A stretch of DNA of 64,000 bases from Talpa occidentalis (lineage: Eukaryota; Chordata; Mammalia; Eulipotyphla; Talpidae). Positions 1-13,400 of the stretch are shown here, in pieces. The notes beneath the pieces are model-generated. The model searched no databases. It saw nothing but the letters and a program-made list of their open reading frames with translations, and was not told the origin of the DNA. Each line of letters opens with the position of its first letter. Position 1 is the first letter of the stretch. The stretch is from positions 71,593,683-71,657,682 of the forward strand of contig NW_023601433.1 in NCBI RefSeq assembly GCF_014898055.3, given 5' to 3'. Position numbers and translations under genes: made by a program.

Positions 1-1396
1 TGAGATTATAGCTCTGCTGCCTCCTAGCTTCCACGTCTTTAAATGGGGTTAATTCCGTGGGCCTGAGGAGACATTTTTTGGATCTAGAAATGCCGCTGGC
101 AAAGCCCAGCTTGAAGGTTGGTGAGCTGGGTTTGGGAGCTGTCCGTGGGGCTGGTGCTGACTTAGTTGTGTGGCCAGGCTGGTGTGCCAGCTCTAGGGCA
201 GTGCCGTATGTTTTTCCAGAAAACATGGTCAGGGACATTCAGAGTTCTGTCTTTCCCTCTGGGAGACAATCAAAGGGAAGGAGAGAAGAATGTTTATTCA
301 GTAGAGCCTGAGGTTGCTCTCAGTAGGGTGCATTGACATGCCCACCTGCATGAAGCTGGGTGAGCCACAGGGCAACTGGCAAAGCAGTAGGGGCCTTTTG
401 GCTGGGTGGGAGGATTCTCATCTTTACTCTTTTCATCCGTATGTTACAGCCTTGGTGATGTAGGTTGGGAGTGGCCTTTGAGATGTCTCAAACTCAAGTT
501 GGGGAAACTGAGGCACAGAGGGGAGAAACTCTTGAACAGCATGACTCTGGGCAGAGTGGATCCCTGAATCTAGCAAGCAGAAGGGTGTTCAGGCCAACAG
601 AGGATTATCTCCATGAGTCGAGGCACAGCTGTCCTTTCACACTGTCCCCATGGCTGGCACGTGAAACACTTGTTGGTGCGAGCGTGACAACAAGAGCTCC
701 CAGCCTGCACAGTCAGACCAGCTGGAATTCCACCTACACTCTGGTCTCACTCTGCTCTCTGGGCAAGTTGCTTCACCCCAATGAGCCTCTGTTTTCCAGT
801 ATAAGATCACAAATCCAGCTGGCAGGTACCTGAGCAGGGATTTGAATACAGGTGTACCAGACTCCAGGACTGATTTTTCACACTTCGCCCTCCTGATTAT
901 TTTATATACCTTTTGCACTCATTCATTCATCTATATCTTTAGAAAGTAGCTATTTAGCACCTACCATGCACCAGGCACTGTTTAGTCTCCATGGACACAG
1001 CAGTGAACAAGACATAGGGAGCTTATATTCTAGACGAGGAAGACAGTAAGCAATAGGCAAGAAATAGCTGTAAGGACTCTAACAGGGGGACCTGGTATGG
1101 GGGGAAGTGCCTTAAATGTGGATAGAGGGGGCAGTGCCTTAGATAATGTGGTCAGAGACTCCTGAGAAGCAGCCCACCTTGCAGCGCCTGAGATGGTATA
1201 AAGTAAAATGTGTAGTGTGGAGCCGGCTCAGGCACAGGCCTCCCAGGGAAGACTCAGTGAGGAGGGTATGGAAGGAAAACAGTTATCAAAGTATCCCAAC
1301 CCCCCTGAGAAGATCCTGGGAATCTGTGCAGCCCTGTGGAGTGTCCATGCCCTGGGTTCCACTTGGGTCTCCCACTCCACTGCCTCTGTCTTCCAG
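1..1396 (+). other. SGSM1: SGSM1 first intron (3' part)
   Basis: No exon is recognisable here. The first coding exon (the short N-terminal MASAPAEAE-type peptide in human) must lie upstream. The stretch holds an antisense MIR fragment near 490-560, a second MIR-like patch near 725-805 and an L2-like fragment near 945-1110. The 3' end has the expected polypyrimidine tract and AG at 1395-1396. Confidence 0.6.
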
Positions 1397-1472
1397 GTAA
1401 AGCAGATCATGGAGGAGGCTGTCACGCGGAAGTTTGTCCACGAAGACAGCAGCCACATCATCTCCTTCTGTG
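1397..1472 (+). CDS. SGSM1: SGSM1 coding exon 2 (start of RUN domain)
   Basis: Acceptor ttccag|gta and donor g|gtgagt. It enters in phase 0 with [17 protein letters not shown] and ends with one base of an alanine codon. It encodes the N-terminal edge of the RUN domain, which is used for small-GTPase binding. The reading continues without a shift into the next exon (SSHIISFC then AAVEACV). Confidence 0.95.
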
Positions 1473-4400
1473 GTGAGTCCATGGCCCAGGGCCTTGAAAA
1501 CTGGCTTTTCTCTGTGGCTGCCTCTTTCGTGGGAAGCAGTGTCTTTGAGCCAGGTTTCCTTAGCATTTTTTGGCTTTGTAAACCCAGTGTTATTTTTTTG
1601 GATTCTCAAGGGATGCCATTAGTGAATTTGAAAATAAAGGAAAGTCTAGAGAAGAAATTAAGAAGGAGTTGTGACCCCAGAAAAGGGGGATTGTGGTTTA
1701 CACTGAAGATTCCACCTTCCCACCTGTGGACTCCATTCACACCCACCCACATTGCCAGTGCCAAATGGGCCTGCCTCTGAGAAATAGGCTTTACCTCCTT
1801 CCCTTACTCTGCCTAGGGTTGTTGCTAGGTAAAAGGGAATATGGGTGGGGACCTTAATAAATATAGGGGATTAACAACCATTGACACCTCCTGAGGGGTC
1901 ATGTCCAGCCGGCTGGGCAAAAGAGGCAGGCCCAGGACTTGAAGCATAACTCAGACTTCTCCCCTTGAACCAGCTCTGCTCACAGGGTTCCACAAATACC
2001 CCGGCTGCCCGGCTCTCACTGTACTTTCACAGCAGCTGGAGACATGTGTTTTGTGTGTTCCTGAGGTCAGGATTCCGTTTGTAATCAGTGTGTGCACTTA
2101 AGTGGTCATGACAGGAACTTTGTTGCTGCTTACGGTGAGATGCCAATGACGGACACAACAGTCGTGGAGCAGGTTTGCAAGGCAAGACTCTGCTACTTGA
2201 GCAGAAGTTCTTGCGCCATTTATTGAAAGCATGCAGGCTGGTAAAAGCTGATCATGTGACAATGGTATGAGGAATCAAGTCCAGAATGTGGGATTGGAAT
2301 GGGGGACAAAGTTTTATGAGGGACAGGGAGGGAGACATTGTGAGCACACGTCAAGAGCCATTTACGTCAGCAAAGTATTCCATGTTATCACAGGCAGAGT
2401 TATCCCGAGACCACCATGGAGGTAGTCACGTAATCAGCTCAGCAGCTGCCTAGGCGTCCCTGGGCCTGCCTCATGATATGGGCTATGCTCCGTAGGTAGT
2501 CAAGGAATGCTCTGCTGTGATTTGCAGATAGCAAATAGGTCACAGTTGCCCATGAGTGGCCAGCTAGTAGCAAACTCATAGGAACCCATGTTAAGTGGGA
2601 GTGTTTCTCTTTGAAAACTTTATTTTTAATTTTTGAAAGATTTTATTTATTTTTGTGTGGAAGAACTGGGCCAGAGGTGTGTGTGAGGGGAGTGAGAGGA
2701 TTCACCAAAAAATAAAGTAGGGAGCAGAACAGGCAGACCTACTGAAATACACTGCTGAGGGGAGGAGCAGGTAAGACAGGAGAGTTCTGCTGTGCCATGT
2801 GGGTAGCTCCCTGGCCAGGAATTGAACTCAGGGTGCAGTGGCAATAGCATGATAGCGCTGAGACTTAACCCCTAGGCCATCAGGGAGGCCCTGTCTCTTT
2901 GAAAACTTTATTTGATGATTGGAATTACATAACAAAGGTCCTGCTATAATTCCCTTCTGGTAATCTTGCTCCTGTGAAGAAGCCTGAGTGAGGAGATGAG
3001 AGCAAACTATCAGCCCTCCACCACCCAGGGCCCCCCATGCAGAGCACATGACGTGACCTGGGAGGCCAGGGATCAGTTCAATCCCTTTGTAGTCATCTCT
3101 CTTCAAACCCCACCTCTGCCACTTCTTTATTGGGTGACCTGGATGAGATCTTATTTTTAAGTGTATTGTGTGTATATATGTATACATATATAGTCATCAA
3201 ATATATGTTATATACATAACACATTTATGCACACATACACATTTATATGAGAATATAGATATCTATAAAATTTTTCTCCAGTTTTTTTGATTCTGGACAT
3301 ATTTATTTGCAAATAAAATGATATGCATGTCCAATTAAAGACTTAAAGGCACAGGAAGTGGTAAAAATCATAATTCTCTAACTCCGATCAAAGTTTTTGG
3401 GTGAGAGAAATTTGATGGCACTAAATGAGGCCAATCTCCCTGAGGTTTCTTCTATCCATTGTTCCTTACGCACTGTTGTCAGAAGGACTTGAACCAGGTC
3501 CACAAGGCTGGGGTAGATAATTAACTTCTTTCTGCATAAACAAATGAAAAGGACTATGCATGTTCTCCACAATGAAAGTATCTAAGAAGTCCTCCCCCAG
3601 GGTCTTTTAAATGCATGGGCAGTTTAAGGTACTATGTGGACATTCATTTAAAACCAAGTAATTTCTAACAACAAAAGCAAGCAATTCAACCAAACGTCTC
3701 AATATTTCTCCTCACATATCACATAAGCTTGGCCAGGCTCTTAACCTCAGAGTGCTAGTTTACTCTCCAGTGAAGTGACAATGATTAGAACACTCACTTC
3801 ATGGGTTTTGTCACAGGATTAGGTAAAGTCCACCTTAACTCTTGTTGGACAACAGCAGGTGCCCACTAAGGAGTCACTCTTATTGGATACTCGTTTTTTG
3901 GTAAACCTTGACTTACTCCTATTGCATATGGGTGAGCTCCCAGTCTGCTGTCTGTGACAGGAGGTAAGAATAAGCTTAGTAGAGGGCTCTAAAAGTACCA
4001 TGAATAACATAAGGGCCATCAGAATGGCCTGCACAAAGTCCTTTTCTGAGAAGGGGCCCTCACTGAGGCCCAGAGAGGGAAAGTGATTTGTTTGAGGTCA
4101 CAGCAAGTTAGTTGGAGAACCCAGGCCATACCTCAGTTGTCCTGTTTGGGGAAAACTTGACAGTGCCCATGGGAAATACAGAATGGGAAATAATGGCAGA
4201 ATCCTCCCTTCAAACATCCTTTGTGGAACACAAGTGTTATGAACACTTGGGCACAGACCTGGGTTTGAATCCTAGCTCCATCTCTTATTGCTAGATGACC
4301 CCAAACATTTCTGTTCACCTCTTGGAGACTCAGTTTCCACATATGAAAAATGGGGATGTCACCCCTTCCTTCCCTGGCTGGGGTGGAGAATGAATAAGAT

Positions 4401-7400
4401 CCATACATCTCAACTGTTACTGGACTCATAATAGGAATGAAGATGATGAAGATAAGCCTGGAGAGTCCCATGGCCCAGTCTCCCCTCCCCCGGTGACAGG
4501 AGTCATGGCTGCCCTTCAGAAAGCTGTCACTGCATGCCAGGGCTTGTGCCACATGCTTTCCATGCATTTTCCACCTTATTCTATTATCAACCTTATGAGG
4601 TTAGTGGTTATACTGTCCCTGTTTTACAGATAAACATTAATTATACTCCTATTGCTTACAAGTAATAGGAGATGAGGAACCTGAGGAACTGGAAGAGGAA
4701 GTGATTGGCCATGTCACCCAGCTGGCTGTTGACTGGGCGATGGTCTGGCCTTGGGTGGCAAGTACGATTTAACCTTCCTCCCTTGCAAGGGGGTGGTAGG
4801 TAGAGGTGCATACACACCTTCCTTTGTGATGTGGTCTGGAATTTAGTTCAGGGGTCCCTGGATCTCCAGGGTGCCAGTGTGTGACTGAAGCTCTGAGCTG
4901 GGCGGTAGGAGCATGGGCAGGGCAGGCCTACTGACCCTTGTGTCTCCACAGCTGCTGTGGAGGCCTGTGTCCTGCACGGGCTGCGGCGGCGGGCGGCGGG
5001 CTTCCTGCGCAGCAACAAGATTGCAGCTCTCTTCATGAAGGTGGGCAAGAGCTTCCCGCCAGCTGAGGAGCTGAGCCGCAAGGTCCAGGACCTAGAGCAG
5101 TTGATCGAGAGCGCGTGAGTGTGGAGCACGGGGTGCAAGCTGTGGCTGTCCCAGGGAGGATGGGCCATGCTGCTCCCCAGAGTCTGTGCGAGTCCACCCC
5201 TCCTGGCACTCTACTATTCTCAGCTTCTCAAAACCCCACCAGAATCTCCCACCCCAGGGCCTTTGGAGGTGCTGGACCTGACACCCTCATCTTCTATGGC
5301 CAATGCTTGTCATCCCTCAGGCCTTCCCCTAACTAGGGGTAGAGTCCAACCCTCACCCTATTTCCTTCCATATTATCCTGTTTGTTTTCTTCCAAGTTAT
5401 CTGTCTAACTATTCACTCATCTGTTTATTGTTTACTTGATTGTCTATCTCCCCCACTTTAAGCTCTGAGGAGAGATTACACCTGTTATTCCCCATTATGG
5501 CCCCAGCATCTGGGCCAATGCCCAAGAAACAATTATTGAATTAGTAATTGTGAGCCACACCCTGTGCTAAATGCTGGAAAACCAAACTTTAATAAAACTA
5601 ACATGGCCATTGTCTGCATGGGCCAGATGCTAGGGGCTCTGGCTAAGCCCCACATTGAGGCAGCCAATCAAGGGGAGAGGTGGCTTCACTTCCTCTTCTT
5701 AGCAGATGATTGTATATGTTCTGGGGAGGCTGATGGCCTGAGTGTGTGTATGTGAGCACCTTCCCCAGCGCCACCCTCTAAAGTCTCAGCTGTACAAACC
5801 CCCAACCTGGAGGCTGGTCAGGGATTGCAAATAGATTTCAACTTCAGTTAGTGCTAGTGGCTGTTGTAAAGGATTTTGGAGCTTCAGTAGGGCTTTATGG
5901 AAACCTGCCATATCTGTTATGAACTAGGGAAGGGGACGAAGAGATGCATGCCAGTGTAGGCCTGCTCTCCCATGCATATCATACCATTGCATGAGAAATG
6001 GCCCTTTCCCTGCTTTCCAGGCCTGGCCAGCCCAGAGCTGCTGGCCAGAACTGCATGACGGCATTGGATTTGGCATTGCCAGTGCCCATTTGGGATCTGA
6101 CTCCTCAGCCACCTGGTCTTCAGGTTTGTTCTGGTCCATCTGCTAAATTCCCAGCTGCTTGCTGAGAGCATCTGAAAGAGATTAATTTCCACAGGTCTTC
6201 CATAATATTTGGCGGGGGGGAATTAGAGATGCCTATGCTGGGGGCGAGGGAGAGGCATTCATTCATTCATGCAGTCGCTCAATCATGAATGCATATACGG
6301 ACCCCTTCCTCTGTGCCAGGTGCTCTGCTAGGCCCTGGAGATTCCGAGATGAAGAGGGCCCTTGCTGGCCATGTCGTAGACTATTTTACTAGAAAAATAG
6401 TTGAATTGCTTACTTCCTGCTTTCAAGATCATAGCATGAAGTGGAAGACAGAAAAACGAGCAGAAAGTTAAGCAACAGTGACTGAGGGAGCACAGAGAAG
6501 GGGCTCCTCCCCCAGTTCTGGATGATGCAAGAGGGCTTCCTGTAGGAGATGATCCCTCAGCTGAGACCTAGAGTGAGAAGTTGGTCAGCCTGGGAATGGG
6601 GTGGAAAGGGAAACCAGGTAGAGGTAGAAACTCATGGAAGTACTCAAATGAGGGCCTGGTGGCTTGAGGGATCTGCAGATGTTTTCCTCTGGCTGGATCA
6701 TGGGGTTGAGGTGGGGAGAGTGGTAAGGAGATGACTGGAGAGGTGACCAGGGGCAGGGTCATGGAGCGCTTACCTGTCATGTTAAAGAGCGTGCCCTCAA
6801 CAGTGGGAGCATTGTGGGATTACAATCTGAGACTTCTCTTGATTGGCACCCTCTCCAGCAGAGAGAGGGTGGGGAAGGTGGAGAAGAATATCAGTATGAG
6901 AATCTGGCTTGCCCATCTACTGTGTGTGACAGTCTCTGTTTTACCCCATCCTCACGCTCACCAGTTATTATTTTTTCAACTCTTTACCCATTGGCTAGAA
7001 GAAATATGGACTCTTTTACTTTAATTGCCATTCCTTCATTTCCTACTGAAGTTGAGTATTTTCCCAGTTATTTGTTGGTCCTGTGGATTTTCTCTTTTGT
7101 GAATCTCTATTCTCGTTTCTTGATCTTGAAGGAGAAACCAGATCCAGGGCCTCCAGGAGAATGTGCGGAAGCTGCCAAAACTGCCCAACCTGTCCCCACT
7201 TGCCATCAAACACCTGTGGATCCGCACAGCATTGTTTGAGAAGGTCCTGGACAAAATTGTGCATTATCTTGTGGAAAACAGCAAGTAAGCCGACTGGACA
7301 GCTGGGGTGCTCTGCCTCCCCCTGCTGACCCTCATGAGAATTGCACCATTTGCGCAAAGCAACTTTCTTTCCCTGCTGGTCATGCACTGGATTGGAAAGA

Positions 7401-10400
7401 GATCCAGTCTGGATATTTGACTATGAACTAGCCTAGCTTAGAACCCTGGGGAGACTCAATTATTTAATAGGATCTTGGGATTTAGGGTGGAGTATAGGGA
7501 TCTTGAGTTCTTAATGATCTTCCTTCTCCCATGAACTGAGCTAAGCTCACAATCTACTGTCTAACTGTATGGCCCTAAGGGAATTACTTAAATTCTCTGT
7601 GCCTTAGTTGTGTTTCTTAGCAAATTGGACGGGGATTGCTGCTACCCAGAGCTGAGGTAAAAAAGGGATTTAGCAAGTACATGGAATTTTGGAAATACAT
7701 TCTGATACTTTTCACATTTTTCTCTCCTAGCTCAGATTAACCTGCTACAAAGGTCTTCTCCATGTGCCCTCTTGGCAAATATTCATTCACTTATCCAATA
7801 TTTAATGAGCATCTGCTGTGTGCCAAGCACTAACCTAGCTATTGGAAATATATTGGTCTTGAATATTATGCCAAGAACAGTGGGGAGCCACTGGATAATA
7901 TTTTATGTGAGCTTGCTCATGCAGCACTTCTTTCCAAAAAATACCCGAGAATCTCCCTATCTCTCAGTGCCTGTTTAACCTCTTCTTCAAACAGCTGGTA
8001 TAATTATTTTTTCATTCTTTGCCATTTACTAGGGAATAAATATGAAAGTAAAGTACAAAAGCCTCCCTCTAGTGAAGCTCACATTCCAGCAGGGAAAATG
8101 GGCAAAACACTGACCACATGAGATACATGTCCCCAGGTGGATGGGTGTGTTCTATCTCCTCTGGGTGCTCAGGGGAAGTGTCCTGGGAGACGTGACAATT
8201 AAGCTTCCATTTGAAGGCCTCCCTGGTGGCCTAGGGGTTGAGTCTTAGTGCTATTACTGCTATGGCCTGAGTTTGATCCCCAGCCAGGGAGCTACCCCAC
8301 ATATGGTGCAGCAGACCTCTTCTCTCTTACCTGCTGTGCCCCTTAGAAGTGTAATTAAGTAGACCTGCCTGTTCTACTCTCCACTCTGTCTCTGGTGAAT
8401 CCTCTCACCCCCTGCATCTCTGGCCTGCATCCCAGTTCTTCTGTGCATTAAAAATAAATAAATAAAAATAAAGTTTAAATAGAAGCTTCCATTTGAAGGA
8501 GGTATAGGCTTTAACCAGGCAAATGGATGGGAAAAAGAGGGTTCTCGGGGGGCGGGGGGGGGAGAGGGACAACAGATGCAGAGGCCTGGGGGCAGGAAAG
8601 AAACAGAAAGAAATGAGCTCTGAAGCTCTTCAACCTTCTGGTAAATTGTACTTTGTCTCTGCCCCCTGTCCTGTCATGGTTTGGAATCTTTTTAGTTATT
8701 GACTTTAGTGTGTGACCTTGGGTTTCCTGATGAACAAGTTGGTCAAAAGGATTTAGTCATTTATCTGAGCAGCAATGCCAACCTGCTCTTTCTTCATTAA
8801 ACATTCATATTTTGAATTTTAGAGTCAGACACAAGTTGTAAAATAAATAGAAGTTCTTGTCTGTTCTCCAGGGTAACATTCTATATAACAATGGTACAAG
8901 TTTTAATGCCAGGAAGTTGCCATTGGTACAATGCTGTTAACAAAACTGCAAACTTCGTTTGGATTTTATCAGTTTTTGCATGTGTTTTTTTTGCTCTATA
9001 GTTGTATACAATTTTTACAAATGTATTATAAAATGTATACATTTTACCAATGTATACAAATGTGGTGTTACCAACACCACAATCAGGATACAGAACTATT
9101 CCAAAGAAATCATCACCACCTCCTGCAAAACCCCCTTAGGCTCCCTTTGTAGTCACATCTGGCCCCCAACTCTATCTGCTGTTTTTTTTAAGGCAACATT
9201 TCCAAGGTTTCTGGAAATATTGCCTCCAGATTTGACACCAAAATGTATGGACTAGATGTTGAGCGTGTCCAGTGCATGGCAATCCTGGGCCAGCCAGTAT
9301 TCTGGTTGATGGAAAATTCCCTCAGGGTAAAATTACAGAGATGTGGCCACCTTTTATTGGGAACTTCCTGATGTTGGGTCTGTGCTTTTGCTATACATGG
9401 AGGTCAACATTGAATCTTCCCCAAAGCCCAGGCAGGTGATGTCTGTCATCCTTCCCATTTTATAAAATTCAGAAGGAGCATCCACCTGCCCAGGGAGGAG
9501 GGGAGCAGCCAAGCTGGGGTCCCACTCAGTCTTTCTCACTCCAGCTCCTATGTCCTTCACTCCCTCCCTGCTGTAGGTGGGAAGGGCCAAGTCTGGCTGA
9601 GTGTAGCTCAAGCCTGCATCCATCGCTTTGTGGCCTCCAACAAGTTACTAACCCTCTTAGTCTGAGATTCCTCAGCCTTTCCACTCTGAAATCAGTTGCT
9701 TTCTGGACTGTATGAGTTTTCAAGGAATTATAAAGTGCTACAACTAGAACAAACAAACAAAGCACTCAGCATTATTTGTTATTTTGAAGAGCCAAAAACC
9801 AAGGGACACTTTGAACATGTCATCCACATTAGTCATCAGTGCCAGAAGGTTGTTAATACAGCTGTTCTGTACACACCACAGCTAAAAAGCACTTTATTGC
9901 CTCAGTAATATTAGAAGGGCAGACATCATTTAAGTCTCTAAGCAACTTCCTGTCTGAAATGGAAGGTGCATTAGAAGCAGCTAGAACCAACCGGGCCTCA
10001 GTAGCCTTCTAATTACTACTCCTGCTATTCTCAGTAGACTTTATCCTAGCCATGTATTAAGCACTTACATACAAGCACTGTGCTATGTGCCGTACATCTG
10101 CTGTCTCTCAAAAAGTCCTTCTGACAGCCCTATGAGATATATTATTATTTTATAGATAAGGCAGCTGAGACTTACAAAGATAACTCAGTGATAAGAGGGG
10201 GATTGAACCCAGGCTGTCTGCTCTGAACCATTTGCCATGGGTAAGTGTGCAACCAGTGTCTGCTGGTTGCCATTCAAATCTGCATGTCCTTCCCTTTCTT
10301 GCCAGTAAATACTATGAGAAGGAAGCTCTCTTGATGGACCCGGTGGATGGCCCCATCCTCGCGTCTTTGTTGGGTAAGTGGTTCAGTGCTCTGAGCTTCA

Positions 10401-13400
10401 CTTGCATCTCTGGTCACAGCTTTTGGGGGCATGTCCTAAGGATCTCTCTCACTTCTCTGCAGCCTCCCTGTCAAAAGTTGCCTATTTGCTGTCCCTTGCT
10501 CCCAGGGTCGTGTTTCAGTCTCTTCTTAGCAGGACTCAGGCACCCTAGCTGGCTGAATGGGATCCAGTCTGGTGGTGGAGGGGAGGGTGGACTTCTCAGG
10601 CCTATGGATTCCCAGCCCCACATGCTCCGCAGTGGGGCCCTGTGCCCTGGAGTACACTAAGATGAAGACTGCGGACCACTTCTGGACCGATCCCTCGGCC
10701 GACGAGCTTGTCCAGAGGCACCGCATCCACAGTTCACACCTGCGGCAGGACTCGCCCACCAAGCGTCCAGCCCTCTGCGTGAGTGGGGTGGGCAGTGGGT
10801 GGTGGAGAGAGTAAGACTCACTTCTGAATTTGATGTGGGGCAGGGAGTGGATTGGGATGGGACGTTGACAGTCACTCCAGGCCTGTCTACCACCCCCTCT
10901 CACATTACTAGATCCAGAAGAGGCATTCGAGTGGTAGTATGGATGACCGGCCATCTCTCTCTGCCCGTGACTATGTTGAGTCCCTGCACCAGAATTCCCG
11001 GGCCACCCTGCTTTACGGCAAGAACAATGTTCTGGTTCAGCCGGTAAGAGATCATCTTAGGCCCAGATCTTTCACTGGGGGGGGGTTAAGATCCAGGTTA
11101 CAGAGGAGGGGTTCCCTTGGGCTCCAAGTTGCCCATCCATCCGCCCACCCACTTATCCATTCATTCATCTGCCAGTATTGCCATTCGTCCACTTGTCAGT
11201 ACAGCATTTTTTCTATTCATGTATCTAAGGATCCATCCATCCATCACCCAGTCAACTGCCAAGAACTCCATCTATCCATTCATCCATCCATACAACAGTA
11301 TTCCAGTCCATCTATGTATTCACATGACAGTATCATCATCCTTCCATCTGTTCTTCCATCTGTCAATATCTCCAGCCTGCCAACTCTCTTCCAACCTGAA
11401 TATTCACCCATCCCTCCATGCATTCAGCCCCAATTCCTTCACCCACCAGCCTGTTTATATCCCTCCATTCACTTGTCCATTTATTTTCCAGTTCATCTCT
11501 TCGTGCATCCGTCCACCCAACTGTCTCTCCATCCATTCTCTCTTGTTCTTTCTCAAACTCAGTCAGCAAGCATTTATACTGAACCTATGTGCTGAACCAT
11601 GCTGATCCTAGCTATGTGCTAGATGCTTGCGATACCAAGATAAACATCTTTACAGGTAATAATTACTGATGCTTCCTATGTTCCAGGCACCATTGTGAGA
11701 ATGTTGACTGTATTAACTCTTGTAAACCTCACTGCAGCCATTTGAGGCAGGTGCTGTGATCAGAGATAACACTGAGCTTCATCCAGGTGGAGTAAGGGTC
11801 AGAGTTGTGATTTGAATTCTGGTCTACTGGTGCCAATGTCTGTGCTATTTACCTACCTGGGGCCAGGCCCCCAGGAGGGGTGGTGAGCATGGTACCCAAA
11901 TCTCCCCTCTCATGTGATATGGCCTTTGCTGTCCATTAAGCTTAGCGTGGTGTTTGGGCTCAGCTGGCAGGAAGCAGAGAGAGAGAGAGAGGTTTTAGCC
12001 TCTGAGCCTCAGCCTTCACAGCAGGGTGGGTTTAAGACCAAGTTTCCTCAGACCTAAGAAGACATGGATTTAACATGTGCCATTTTTAACATAACTATCA
12101 GGATATAAAAATGCTATTAAATTATATTCAGAGTTTTCTTACTATATATTAAATATATTCATTATAAAGACCTTTGTAGCTGCTCTGTTTTCACTAGGTT
12201 GTTTTTTTTTGGGGGGGGGAGGTGTTAAATTCTTCTAGACTCCTCAAAGTAGCTGACCGTCCTTATGCTGGGTTAATAGCAGCTCACTGCTCACCCTTTG
12301 GTGAGTTATCTTATAACTTTTGAAAAAAGCTCTTTGAGACTTCTTTGGATATAGCTTTATTAACACATACATTACTCTTAAAAGTACCTACAGGGAGAAC
12401 ATAACTAAAATATATTAGTTAAGATAGTTCTCAAACATCTTTACATTTCAGGGTCCAATCTTTTGTATCACTTTTTGACTTGGAATCATCGTTATTCTTA
12501 TTTTTCCACCAAATATCATTTTCTGCTCTAACATGAAAAGGGTCAACAAACTATTGCCCTTGGCCCAATGTGGCCCTCCACCTGTTTTTAAAAATAAAGT
12601 TTTATTGGAGCATAGCTACACCCATTAGTTTACACATGGTGTATGGCTGCTTTCACACTACAATTGCAGAGCTGAGTGGTAGTGACCCTGCCTTTATGGC
12701 TCCAAAAGCCCAAACAATTACCCGTCTGAGCTTTTTCAGCACAAGCTTGCTGGCCTCTAATCAAGAGCATGGAGATACAACATTTCTTGTAAGCATGTGC
12801 ACTCAGCTCAGTCCCTGGAACCTTCTTAAGTATTGTGAAGCACTGGGTTGTTGCTTTGCAAGAAAATCTGTACTAGTAGACATACCTGCAGTGGTGGATA
12901 ATGTATCTACTTTGTCAGCATTGCATTAGTACTTCATTGCTCTGTTTTCAGCCTTTCTTCATACACTTTCAGTAACTTTTCAATTCAAAGCTGAATCACA
13001 GTTTGACCTTTTTGAAGAAACTTAAAATCCCCCCCCTCCCCTATTCCCATGGGAAGAAGTCAGTGTGCTCACAGCTTAATTGAAGTGACAGCCATATGGA
13101 TGGCTATGGCCAGATTTGCACAAGGTCACTTATTATAGCTACACTGCTGTTGGGAGATGCACTTAGTTATCAGAGGCATCCTGTTTTTGGTGCATCACAA
13201 TGTGAAACACAACTCTGCTCTTGGAGTCGATGGGGTATTGCAGCGGCGCCTCCTTGTGGTTGGGGGCACATGCAATTAGGTTATGATGATCTGTGTAAAG
13301 CTGAGCCATGCTTGGTACACTCTTGGTGCTTAGTGTCTGGTCCCACGTGCTGCTGAGGTGAGTTTCACGGAGTGGCTGCCTCTTCTGTGTGTGAGGCTTG

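Larger units (their letters stand above)
1473..4951 (+). other. SGSM1: SGSM1 intron 2
   Basis: About 3.5 kb with no exon seen. It contains a tRNA-derived SINE on the - strand (2626-2893), a TA-rich run near 3170-3245 and a MIR near 4250-4440. The rest is unique AT-moderate DNA. Confidence 0.6.
7285..10305 (+). other. SGSM1: SGSM1 intron 4
   Basis: About 3 kb containing a MIR (about 7545-7690), a SINE (8217-8482), a G-rich tract (8569-8585), an antisense L1 fossil (about 8820-9250) and an antisense MIR-like patch (about 10110-10215). No exon is seen. Confidence 0.55.

Noticed and set aside
10939..11605. Open frames of 218 and 162 codons after SGSM1 exon 7
   Set aside because: They begin in the exon and run into the TCCA tract, which simply lacks stop codons. 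They read as Ser/His/Pro-rich repeats.
13272..13360. Possible C/D-box snoRNA (ATGATGA at 13283 and CTGA at 13353)
   Set aside because: No terminal stem can be drawn next to the two boxes, and the boxes are short enough to occur by chance.
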